Assembly: GCA_936941515.1 (NCBI GenBank)
Contig: CAKZJI010000212.1
Span: 1-13,051, forward strand
DNA from: an uncultured Propionibacteriaceae bacterium
GTDB taxonomy: Bacteria > Actinomycetota > Actinomycetes > Propionibacteriales > Propionibacteriaceae
DNA length: 13,051 nt
Direction of reading: 5' to 3'
The position numbers and the translations under genes are program-made. Below the pieces are notes generated by a model. That model was not told the DNA's origin. It searched no databases and worked only from the letters and a program-made list of their open reading frames with translations. Positions 7,027 through 13,051 of the stretch are shown here, piece after piece (position 1 is the stretch's first letter; the number at the start of each line of letters is the position of its first letter).

Positions 7027-8913
7027 ATGGGAGACATGGACGATGTCCTGGGCATGCGCTGGGAGCGCTACGGCGAGGAGCTGGAAACCGCGCTCCGGAG
7101 CGTCTACACAGACGCCACCGACGACCTTGTGGGCCGTATCAGGACGATCGTGCGCCGCGCGATTGAGGAGCGAGATCCCGGGCTCCGGCGTCTCGACGAG
7201 ATTCGCCTGCTGCGCCCCGACTGGCTACAGCAGCCCTCCATGGCAGGCTATGTGTGCTACACAGACCATTTCGCAGGGACGCTGAACGGCATCCTGGGTC
7301 ACCTCGACTACCTTGAGGACCTAGGGGTCACCTACCTGCACCTGATGCCGCTGTTGCAACCCCGTGAGGGAGCCAACGACGGCGGCTACGCGGTAGCCGA
7401 TTACCGGTCCGTCAGGCGAGAGTTGGGGACCATGGACGACCTGTCTCGGCTGGCTGCGGGGTTGCGTGAACGGGGCATCTCGCTGGTGGTTGACTTGGTG
7501 CTCAACCATGTTGCCAGAGAACACGAGTGGGCCGAGCGAGCGCGCGCTGGTGAGCAGAGGTACCGCGACTACTTCATGATCTATCCCGACCGCACCGTCC
7601 CAGATCAGTACGAGAGGACCCTGCCGGAGGTGTTCCCCGACTTTGCCCCCGGCAATTTCACATGGGATGAGGAGCTGGGTGGCTGGGTCTGGACCACGTT
7701 CAACGACTACCAGTGGGACGTGAACTGGGCCAACCCTGATGTCTTCTGCGAATACCTGGAGATCATCTGCAACCTCGCGAACCATGGTGTCGAGGTGCTG
7801 CGGCTGGATGCCATCGCTTTTATCTGGAAGCAGATGGGAACTGACTGCCAGAACGAGCCCCCCGTCCATGAGATCGCGGAGGCGCTGCGTGCCGCAGTGC
7901 GGATCGCCGCCCCGGCCGTGGCGTTCAAGGCTGAGGCCATCGTCGGCCCCCGGGACCTGATCGCCTACTTTGGTGAGGGAAGGCATTACGGGAAGCTCTC
8001 CGACCTGGCCTACAACAACTCGCTGATGGCGCAGCTGTGGTCGACGCTGGCGAGCCGCGACGTGACGCTGCTGCGCTATGCCCTGGAGCGCTTTCCCGCG
8101 AAACCCCCCACGGCAACCTGGGGAACCTATGTGCGCTGCCACGACGACATTGGCTGGGCGGTGGACGACCGTGATGCGGCCGCCGTCGGGATCAGCGGCG
8201 CCGAGCATCGAAGGTTCCTATCCGACTTCTACTCCGGCGAATTCCCGAAGTCCTTCTCCCGTGGGCTGGTGTTCCAGGCCAACCCCGCGACGGGGGACCG
8301 GCGGATCTCCGGCAGCCTCGCGTCACTGGCGGGCCTGGAGCTCGCCCTGGAGTCCGGTGACGAGGAAGCCATCGACCTGGCGGTTGCGCGCATCAACCTG
8401 CTGCATGCCGTGATCTGCGGGTTCGGTGGCATCCCGCTGATCTACATGGGCGACGAGGTGGCCATGCTCAATGACTACCACTTCGACCGGGTGCCTGCCC
8501 ATGCGCAGGACAACCGCTGGGTGCATCGCCCGATGATGGACTGGGACGCCGTCGCGGCGCTCGGGAGCCACCCGGACTCGCCTCAGGCGCGGGTCAATGC
8601 GTGGCTGCGGCATGTCCTGTCGGTGCGTCGCCAGACTCCGCAGCTTCATGCGGGCTACGAGTCCCGCCTCGTCGATGTCGGTGACCGGAGGGTGCTGGTG
8701 CTGCGGCGTGACCATCCCATCGGTCCCATGATTCAGCTCTACAACATGTCAGAGCATGAGGTGGCCATCCCCATGGGGTTGCTGCGCACGCCGTTTGGGC
8801 GCAGAGCCGTGGAGCTGCTCGACGGGGTCACCTGGGATCTGCAACCGTCGGCCATTGATCTGTCGCCATATCAGGTGCACTGGTTCGTGGCCGCAGAGGA
8901 GGTGGGGGACTGA
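7027..8913 (+). CDS. ams: Amylosucrase (glycoside hydrolase family 13, subfamily 4)
   Basis: Uses sucrose as glucosyl donor to build alpha-1,4-glucan and release fructose; some relatives mainly hydrolyse sucrose. The protein has 628 residues, close to the 636 of the Neisseria polysaccharea enzyme. Order of motifs: [13 protein letters not shown], region I DLVLNHV (Asp156-His161), region [25 protein letters not shown] with nucleophile Asp261, region [12 protein letters not shown] with acid/base Glu303, and region [11 protein letters not shown] with transition-state Asp373. DNRWVHRP near residue 495 matches the amylosucrase active-site Arg segment. The [12 protein letters not shown] stretch is specific to the amylosucrase/sucrose hydrolase group rather than to alpha-amylases. 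There is no signal peptide, so it acts on imported sucrose or by turnover inside the cell. ATG 7036 (fourth codon) is an alternative start. No sucrose transporter or glycogen genes are visible nearby. Confidence 0.93.
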   Translation: MGDMDDVLGMRWERYGEELETALRSVYTDATDDLVGRIRTIVRRAIEERDPGLRRLDEIRLLRPDWLQQPSMAGYVCYTDHFAGTLNGILGHLDYLEDLGVTYLHLMPLLQPREGANDGGYAVADYRSVRRELGTMDDLSRLAAGLRERGISLVVDLVLNHVAREHEWAERARAGEQRYRDYFMIYPDRTVPDQYERTLPEVFPDFAPGNFTWDEELGGWVWTTFNDYQWDVNWANPDVFCEYLEIICNLANHGVEVLRLDAIAFIWKQMGTDCQNEPPVHEIAEALRAAVRIAAPAVAFKAEAIVGPRDLIAYFGEGRHYGKLSDLAYNNSLMAQLWSTLASRDVTLLRYALERFPAKPPTATWGTYVRCHDDIGWAVDDRDAAAVGISGAEHRRFLSDFYSGEFPKSFSRGLVFQANPATGDRRISGSLASLAGLELALESGDEEAIDLAVARINLLHAVICGFGGIPLIYMGDEVAMLNDYHFDRVPAHAQDNRWVHRPMMDWDAVAALGSHPDSPQARVNAWLRHVLSVRRQTPQLHAGYESRLVDVGDRRVLVLRRDHPIGPMIQLYNMSEHEVAIPMGLLRTPFGRRAVELLDGVTWDLQPSAIDLSPYQVHWFVAAEEVGD

Positions 8914-8937
8914 AAGTCCTCTTCCTGGGCGAGCAGT

Positions 8938-8953
8938 GATGGCTGTTGCCATC
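8938..8953 (+). terminator. Hairpin after amylosucrase
   Basis: GATGGC-TGTT-GCCATC is a perfect 6-bp stem with a 4-nt loop, 25 nt after the stop codon. A second small stem (TGCCA-ATG-TGGCA, 8978-8990) follows. There is no T-tract, so it is only a probable transcript end. It separates the amylosucrase transcript from the promoter at 9003. Confidence 0.5.
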
Positions 8954-9002
8954 CCATCCCCGATGAGGAATTCGCCATGCCAATGTGGCAATGCGAGATG
9001 AG

Positions 9003-9031
9003 TTGACACGAGATCACCGGCATCATAAGTT
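9003..9031 (+). promoter_or_regulatory. Strong sigma70-type promoter for the leader ORF and ABC genes
   Basis: TTGACA (9003-9008), a perfect -35, is followed after 17 bp by TAAGTT (9026-9031). The expected start is near 9038. It lies about 17 nt ahead of the Shine-Dalgarno sequence of the leader ORF and about 275 nt ahead of the binding-protein gene, so the transcript has a long structured leader. Confidence 0.68.
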
Positions 9032-9064
9032 GGAGATGTTCATCGAATCATCATGGGAGCAGCC

Positions 9065-9139
9065 ATGCGAAGTGCAGCGATCCTGACCGCCCTGGTCACG
9101 TCTCGCCCTGTCTGCATGTGTTGTTGTCGTCTCCGCTGA
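9065..9139 (+). CDS. Polycysteine leader peptide (upstream ORF), putative cysteine-responsive attenuator
   Basis: A 24-residue ORF, MRSAAILTALVTSRPVCM followed by CCCRLR and TGA (9137-9139). GGGAG (9055-9059) lies 5 nt before ATG 9065; an in-frame ATG at 9053 would add four residues but lacks a ribosome site. Residues 17-21 are Cys-Met-Cys-Cys-Cys, five sulfur amino acid codons in a row (9113-9127), three of them TGT, whereas all six Cys codons of the neighbouring amylosucrase are TGC. The arrangement of promoter, short ORF with Cys run, hairpins and then an operon copies amino acid attenuators. Polycysteine leader ORFs that attenuate operons in response to cysteine are established in mycobacteria. 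The peptide itself probably has no function; ribosome stalling would be the signal. It is too short for ordinary gene prediction. Confidence 0.66.
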   Translation: MRSAAILTALVTSRPVCMCCCRLR

Positions 9140-9201
9140 CTTCCTTCTCTCGGCCCGACTTCTTGAGCTCGACAGCATGGCTGTTTGAAGCCTGCTTGTC
9201 G
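9122..9201 (+). promoter_or_regulatory. Leader hairpin with alternative pairing to the Cys codons
   Basis: A 12-bp stem with two single-base bulges and a 6-nt loop spans 9170-9201: CGACA pairs with TGTCG, GCA with TGC, GGCT with AGCC, and T78 and T96 of the 9100s bulge out. The run after it (TCGTTTCCCC) is a weak T-tract. The 5' arm CGACAGCA (9170-9177) can instead pair over 8 bp, with one G-T wobble, with TGTTGTCG at 9122-9129, that is, with the Cys codons themselves. The two structures exclude each other, as expected for an attenuator switch. Confidence 0.5.
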
Positions 9202-9238
9202 TCGTTTCCCCGTGTTTCAGGGCTGATTCTCGTGTGAC

Positions 9239-9272
9239 GGAAATTCGCCTGTTTGCAATTTCCCGCCTGTTT
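9239..9272 (+). promoter_or_regulatory. Second leader hairpin and CGCCTGTTT direct repeat
   Basis: GGAAATT (9239-9245) and AATTTCC (9257-9263) form a perfect 7-bp stem with an 11-nt loop. CGCCTGTTT in the loop (9246-9254) recurs at 9264-9272, an 18-bp period. It lies 50 nt before the start of the binding-protein gene, which has only a weak ribosome site. It could gate translation or be an operator. A weak second promoter (TTTCAC 9271-9276, TATCTC 9293-9298) is also possible here. Confidence 0.4.
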
Positions 9273-9312
9273 TCACCGTGCCTTTTCGGCGCTATCTCGC
9301 TCTCGTCAAGAA

Positions 9313-10479
9313 ATGAGTGCTCACATGCCCAGAAAACTTTCTCGCCGTGCCATTGTGGGGGCCATCCCCACCTTCGCTGCATTGGTTTCCTGCAGCGCCA
9401 TCTCCAGGTCCGGGGCCTCCGGTGGGACCGCCGACCACAGCGGGCCCATCGTCTTCGGGGTCTCGGGGCCCCTGACCGGGCCCAGTGCCGAATACGGCCA
9501 GTACTGGAAAGAGGGCTTCGACTTGGCGTTGGAGGAGCTGAACGCTGCGGGGGGTGTGGGTGGCCGCCAGATAGAGCTGAAATGGGAGGATTCGCAGTCC
9601 GATCCGAAGCAGTCTGTGCCGATCGCGCAGAAGTTCGTGGCTGACAACACCATCCTCGCCGAGCTGGGGGATTTCTCCTCCGGCGCATCCATGGCAGCCT
9701 CCGCCACCTACCAGCAGGCGGGGCTAGTGCAGTTCGGCTTCACCAACTCCAATCCGGAATTCACCAAGGGCGGTGACCACATGTGGTCCACCTCCCTCAC
9801 GCAGGAGTTCTACCAGACCCGCTCTGCGCAGTGGATAGCGGGGAAATATCAGAAGATCTCGCTGGTCTATCTTGAGACGGACTGGGGCAAGACCTCCTTC
9901 GATATCTTCAAGGCGTCGGCTGCCGGGGCTGGATTGGAGATCGCCTACGAGTCGCCCATCCAGCCCGACTCGGAGGACTACCGGCCCGTCCTGATCAAGG
10001 CCCGCGACGCCGGACCGCAGGCCATCGTCCATCTCGGCTACGGACCCGACGGCGCGCGCATCGTGCGGCAGCTGCGGGAGATCGGGTTCACGGGTCAGTT
10101 CTTCGGTGGCCAGAACACCCCACAGTTCCTGGAGGCCGCAGGATCCGCGGCCGAGGGAGCGATCATCGTCGAGAACTTCCTGATCGGCAACGACTCACCG
10201 GCGGTGGTCGACTTCAACAAACGGTTCAAGGACAGGTTCGGGCACGACCCCAGCACCTTCTCCGCCTACGCCTACGACGCCCTCAACGTGCTGATCGAGG
10301 CGGTCCGCCGCGGCGGCGCCACCCGTGAGGGGGTCTTCAAGGCCCTCTCCGACGGCGGCAGGTGGAAGACCGTGCAGTTCGGGGAGTTCGAGTTCTCCGC
10401 GGACCGCCGCCCCGGTGACGTCACCCTCCTGCCCGTCACCGTCAAAAACGGCGCCTACGTGCCGGCGGAGGCCTCATGA
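9313..10479 (+). CDS. LivK-type ABC transporter substrate-binding lipoprotein
   Basis: Extracytoplasmic solute-binding protein of the periplasmic-binding type 1 (leucine/amide) class, delivering a small amino acid-like ligand to the permease encoded next. ATG 9313 gives 388 residues; ATG 9325 (MPRKLSRR) is equally plausible, since neither has a clear ribosome site. The signal peptide has a Tat-like SRRAIVG motif and lipobox LVSC, with lipidated Cys27. The mature domain starts with IVFGVSGPLTGPSAEYGQ, followed by GFDLALEELNAAGGVGGRQIEL, and has the ligand Ser/Thr loop GDFSSGASMAAS and the second-lobe block AIVHLGYGPDGARIVRQL. Its stop overlaps the permease start (ATGA). The long leader with a polycysteine ORF hints at a sulfur-containing ligand rather than branched-chain amino acids, which is inference. 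No gene symbol is given because the substrate is open. Confidence 0.88.
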   Translation: MSAHMPRKLSRRAIVGAIPTFAALVSCSAISRSGASGGTADHSGPIVFGVSGPLTGPSAEYGQYWKEGFDLALEELNAAGGVGGRQIELKWEDSQSDPKQSVPIAQKFVADNTILAELGDFSSGASMAASATYQQAGLVQFGFTNSNPEFTKGGDHMWSTSLTQEFYQTRSAQWIAGKYQKISLVYLETDWGKTSFDIFKASAAGAGLEIAYESPIQPDSEDYRPVLIKARDAGPQAIVHLGYGPDGARIVRQLREIGFTGQFFGGQNTPQFLEAAGSAAEGAIIVENFLIGNDSPAVVDFNKRFKDRFGHDPSTFSAYAYDALNVLIEAVRRGGATREGVFKALSDGGRWKTVQFGEFEFSADRRPGDVTLLPVTVKNGAYVPAEAS

Positions 10480-11492
10480 TCGACACGATCGTCTCGGGGC
10501 TCGTCCACGGCAACGTCTACGCGCTGGTCGCCGTCGGCATCTCCTTGATCTTCGGTGTCACGGGCGTGGTCAACTTCGCCCAGGGTTCAATCGTCGGTTT
10601 CGGTGCGATGCTCGGCTGGTGGTTCATCGGCGTGTGCGGGTGGCCGTGGTGGCTGGCGCTGCTGGCCGTGGCCGCCTCCAGTGCCCTGATCGGCTGGATC
10701 ATCAACCTCACGACGGTGCGCCCGCTGATCAAGGCACCCCCGATCGCCGCGCTGCTCGCCACCTTCGCGGCCTCCATGGTGCTCGACAACCTGAGCCAGA
10801 TCCTGTTCAGGGCCGACACCCGCGAATACCCGGCCCCGCTGCCGACCGACGACCTGCCCGTCGGCGGGGTCAGGCTCGGCACCTCCGACGCCGTCGCCCT
10901 CGGTTTCACCATCGCTGCGATGCTCGCCCTGTGGGCGTGGCTGCGGTTCGGGCGCGACGGCATGGCCGTGCGGGCCACCGCGGCTGACCCGGACGCCGCC
11001 CGCCAGATGGGGATTCCCGTGACGAGGGTCCAGAACCTGTCCTTCCTGCTGGCCTCCTGCCTCGGCGGGGTGGGGGGAATCTTCTTCGGCATGTACGCCG
11101 GCGTCATCTCGCCCTATTCGGCTTCCTTCACCGGAACCGTCGGTTTCATCGCCGCCGCGGTCGGCGGCCTGGGATCCATCGTCGGCGCCGTGGCCGGTGG
11201 TTTCGTGATCGGCCTGCTGGAGGCGCTCGGCATTTACCAGTTCGGCGGCAGTTTCCGGGACCTGTTCATCTTCGGCGCCTTCCTGCTGGTGCTGCTGCTG
11301 CGACCCCACGGGCTGTTCGGTTCCCGGCACGCCGTCTCATCCGAACCCATGACCGGCACCTTCCTCGGGGCCGGCCGCCCACCCAGGCTGGCGTGGTGGC
11401 ACTGGGTGCTGCTCGCCCTGGTCGCGGGGGTACTGGCCGTGCTGAGCGTCCTGCTGTGGGGCGGAATCTTCCTCGTGCAGAACCTTTCCTGA
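10476..11492 (+). CDS. LivH-type ABC permease fused in frame to the first helix of a LivM-like half, truncated
   Basis: Membrane subunit of a branched-chain-type amino acid importer. ATG 10476 overlaps the upstream stop by 4 bp and has GGAGG (10467-10471) 4 nt before it. The protein has 338 residues. Residues 1-285 are a complete LivH: start VSGLVHGNVYALVAVGISLIFGVTGVVNFAQG, about eight helices, the cytoplasmic coupling loop AADPDAARQMGI, and the end RPHGLFGS. From residue about 292 (an internal ATG at 11349) the sequence looks like a LivM start: a polar stretch, one long helix (about 308-332) and FLVQNLS, then TGA. A LivM of about 300 residues would normally continue there. The rest of LivM and the ATPases LivG and LivF are absent, and the next gene is convergent. 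It is either a natural LivHM fusion cut by a rearrangement or a join near 11490. Confidence 0.83.
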   Translation: MIDTIVSGLVHGNVYALVAVGISLIFGVTGVVNFAQGSIVGFGAMLGWWFIGVCGWPWWLALLAVAASSALIGWIINLTTVRPLIKAPPIAALLATFAASMVLDNLSQILFRADTREYPAPLPTDDLPVGGVRLGTSDAVALGFTIAAMLALWAWLRFGRDGMAVRATAADPDAARQMGIPVTRVQNLSFLLASCLGGVGGIFFGMYAGVISPYSASFTGTVGFIAAAVGGLGSIVGAVAGGFVIGLLEALGIYQFGGSFRDLFIFGAFLLVLLLRPHGLFGSRHAVSSEPMTGTFLGAGRPPRLAWWHWVLLALVAGVLAVLSVLLWGGIFLVQNLS

Positions 11493-11514
11493 TCCCTGCG
11501 GGCCGCCCCGGGAC

Positions 11515-12237
11515 TCAGTGTCCGGCGACCGCTTCGACGCCGGCCGGAGCGACGATCCCGGCGTGCCTGCGGCGCAGGCACGCGAGGCGCACCACGGACG
11601 GGTGCAGGCCCAGCGGTGCGGCGACCACGTCGGCGCCGGCGTCGCGCAGGCGCTGCTGGAACAGGCCCTCGGCCAGGAGGTAGGACGCGACCGCGACGGA
11701 CTGCGCACCGTCGGACCGGACGCGGGCGACGACCTCCGGCACCGACGGGTAGCCCTCGCTCTGCTGGCTGGGCGCGGCGAAGGCGATGGACACCCGGCTG
11801 CCCACCAGGGCGGAGAGCGCCGCGGCGGTCCGCCGCAGTTCGCCCTGGGCGTGCACGTCGCGGGTTCCGGCAGCCGCCATGACCACGGCGTCGCCGCGCT
11901 GCCACCCCGATTCCTGCAGGCGCCCGAGCATGGCGCGGGCGAGCTCCGGCGACGGACCGAGCGCGGGCGTCACCGTGGCGGCACGGTGACCGGATTCGGC
12001 GACCTCGCGAGGCAGGTCGTGGCGCACGTGGAAGCCGCTGGACAGGAACGCGGGCACGACCACCGTGGGCTCGTGATCGAGCTCGGCGAGGACCTCGGCC
12101 GGCGTCGGGCCGAGGACGTCCACGAAGGCCACGCGGACGGTCTCGGACAGGCGCGCGGACATCGCGGCGGCGAGGTCGCCGACCATCGCGACGCCGTGCT
12201 CGCTGCGGGTGCCGTGCGCCACCAGGAGGGTTCCCAT
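11515..12237 (-). CDS. Sirohydrochlorin chelatase (SirB/CbiX family)
   Basis: Inserts a divalent metal into sirohydrochlorin: iron gives siroheme, cobalt leads to cobalamin. The protein has 240 residues. ATG 12237 has GAGGAG (12245-12250) 7 nt upstream and starts 1 nt after the stop of the synthase gene, so the two are cotranscribed. The N-terminal half carries both metal-binding histidines, His8 in LVAHGTR and His70 in SSGFHVRHDLP. The C-terminal half is a degenerate copy in which the equivalent positions are Ala123 (AAAGTR) and Phe193 (AEGLFQQRL). This is the two-domain form with the active site in the N-half, as in Bacillus SirB, where CbiK-type enzymes use the C-half. Next to uroporphyrinogen-III synthase, siroheme for nitrite or sulfite reductase is the likely end product. 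An ordering like this, synthase then chelatase, is also found in Mycobacterium tuberculosis (Rv0260c-Rv0259c). Confidence 0.87.
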   Translation of the reverse strand: MGTLLVAHGTRSEHGVAMVGDLAAAMSARLSETVRVAFVDVLGPTPAEVLAELDHEPTVVVPAFLSSGFHVRHDLPREVAESGHRAATVTPALGPSPELARAMLGRLQESGWQRGDAVVMAAAGTRDVHAQGELRRTAAALSALVGSRVSIAFAAPSQQSEGYPSVPEVVARVRSDGAQSVAVASYLLAEGLFQQRLRDAGADVVAAPLGLHPSVVRLACLRRRHAGIVAPAGVEAVAGH

Positions 12238-12238
12238 A

Positions 12239-13051
12239 TCAGTGCTCCTCATCGATCGCGAGGCGGTAGCCCCGCTTGACCACGGTGGCGACGATCTCCT
12301 TGTGCCCCAGGCCCGAGCGCAGCCGCGCGACGGCGGCCTCGACGGCGTGCGGGTCGTCGCCACCGAGCGCGGCGAGGAGGTCCTCGCGGGAGACCACCGC
12401 GCCCGGTTCGCGGGAGAGCAGGCGCAGCAGGACGATCGACGTGGGCGTGAGCTCGCGTTCCTCACTGTCGACGACCGCGCCCCGCGCGCGGAGGCCCAGC
12501 CGGTGGCCGGCGACCGGAAGGTCGGGACGGCGGTCGGGCAGGTCCTGTTCCACGAGCCGCGCCAGGGCACCGAGGCGCATGCGCTCAGGGGTGACCGAGG
12601 CGACGCCGAGCCGGTCGAGCGGGGTCGCGGTGACCGGACCCACGCAGTACGGCACGACGGGCCCGCCCAGGGCGCCGCGGACGGCACCGTCCAGCCCGAG
12701 CTCGGCGGCGCGCTCGAGGACCGAGGCGGCGGCGGGCGCGGAGGTGAAGGTGACGGCATCGACGGACGAGGTGGCGATGGCCTCGACGATCCGGTCGAGG
12801 CCGGTGAGGTCGGCCGGCCGCTCCCAGCGGTAGACGGGGACCTCCACGATCTCCGCGCCGAGCGCGCGCAGCCCGTCGAGGAGACCGGGGTTCGGGTCCC
12901 ACTTGTCGGTGGCCCCGTGCAGTTGGACCGCGACGCGGAGCCCGGTGAGGTCGGTGCCCGAGAGGTGGCTGAGCACCTCGGCCGAGGACTCGGACTCCGG
13001 CGACCACTCCTCGCGCAGGCCCGCGGCGCGGAGGGCGCCCGTGGCCTTGGG
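12239..13051 (-). CDS. hemD: Uroporphyrinogen-III synthase with C-terminal winged-helix domain, 3' part
   Basis: Closes and inverts ring D of hydroxymethylbilane to give uroporphyrinogen III, the precursor of siroheme, heme and cobalamin. The frame is open to the window edge, so the N-terminus is outside; 270 residues are visible. The first residues, PKATGALRAAGLREEW followed by SPESESSAEVL, and later TFTSAPAAASVLERA and VVPYCVGPVTATPLDRLGV, are HemD signatures. The last 90 residues (ELTPTSIVLLRLLSREPGAVVSR through AVEAAVARLRSGL to VVKRGYRL) form an OmpR-type winged helix with the usual recognition helix and the YRL wing end. Such HemD-winged-helix fusions are known in actinobacteria and could couple enzyme and gene regulation. 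The ATG-proximal GTG at 12976 is internal, not the start. Confidence 0.88.
   Translation of the reverse strand, partial: PKATGALRAAGLREEWSPESESSAEVLSHLSGTDLTGLRVAVQLHGATDKWDPNPGLLDGLRALGAEIVEVPVYRWERPADLTGLDRIVEAIATSSVDAVTFTSAPAAASVLERAAELGLDGAVRGALGGPVVPYCVGPVTATPLDRLGVASVTPERMRLGALARLVEQDLPDRRPDLPVAGHRLGLRARGAVVDSEERELTPTSIVLLRLLSREPGAVVSREDLLAALGGDDPHAVEAAVARLRSGLGHKEIVATVVKRGYRLAIDEEH

Noticed and set aside
7321..8208. Antisense frame across the amylosucrase
   Set aside because: It is a compositional shadow; the sense frame has all GH13 motifs.
8963..9001. Short ORF with two Cys codons just before the 9003 promoter
   Set aside because: It lies upstream of the expected transcription start, has no ribosome site and overlaps a small stem, so it is probably not translated.
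11499..11510. CGGG-CCGC-CCCG stem between the convergent LivH and chelatase genes
   Set aside because: A 4-bp stem is too weak to call a terminator, although a bidirectional terminator would be expected there.
11518..12279. Plus-strand frame opposite the chelatase
   Set aside because: The product is Gly/Arg/His-rich without domain features. The minus strand shows both metal-binding histidines and operon spacing with hemD.

Overview
The window is high-GC DNA with actinobacterial habits: GTG starts, leaderless -10/ATG arrangements, Tat-like and SH3b exported proteins, and a HemD fused to a winged helix. The centre (about 2.3-9.3 kb) looks to me like a Propionibacteriaceae-type actinomycete, but that is an impression of codon style and gene content, not a proof.

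Layout. (1) 1-2262, plus strand: the 3' part of a nitrilase-superfamily amidase, a 205-bp gap with two inverted repeats, and an APC-family amino acid permease whose last two expected helices are replaced by an unrelated polar tail. (2) 2321-5202: a membrane-anchored copper nitrite reductase of the AniA/NirK type with an extra N-terminal cupredoxin, convergent and overlapping by 4 bp with a secreted four-SH3b protein that ends in a LAS-type metallopeptidase-like domain. (3) 5203-5566: a divergent control region rich in CCTGAG direct repeats and palindromes. (4) 5567-8913: a patatin-like phospholipase and a GH13 amylosucrase, each preceded by a TANNNT box exactly 6 nt before its ATG, which suggests leaderless transcription. 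(5) 8914-9312: a leader region with a strong promoter, a 24-codon upstream ORF carrying Cys-Met-Cys-Cys-Cys, and two hairpins. (6) 9313-11492: a LivK-type lipoprotein and a LivH permease that runs in frame into the first helix of a LivM-like half and then stops. (7) 11515-13051, minus strand: a sirohydrochlorin chelatase and the 3' part of uroporphyrinogen-III synthase, both for siroheme synthesis.

The best candidate for something new is the polycysteine leader ORF at 9065-9139 in front of a branched-chain-type ABC transporter. It suggests cysteine- or sulfur-responsive attenuation of the transporter, and hence that the transporter may import a sulfur compound rather than leucine-type amino acids.

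There are two abrupt protein truncations, near 2160 and near 11490. They coincide with visible changes in base and codon style. The window may therefore be a mosaic, either through recombination or through assembly joining of three actinobacterial pieces. Links between genes across those two points should be treated with caution.
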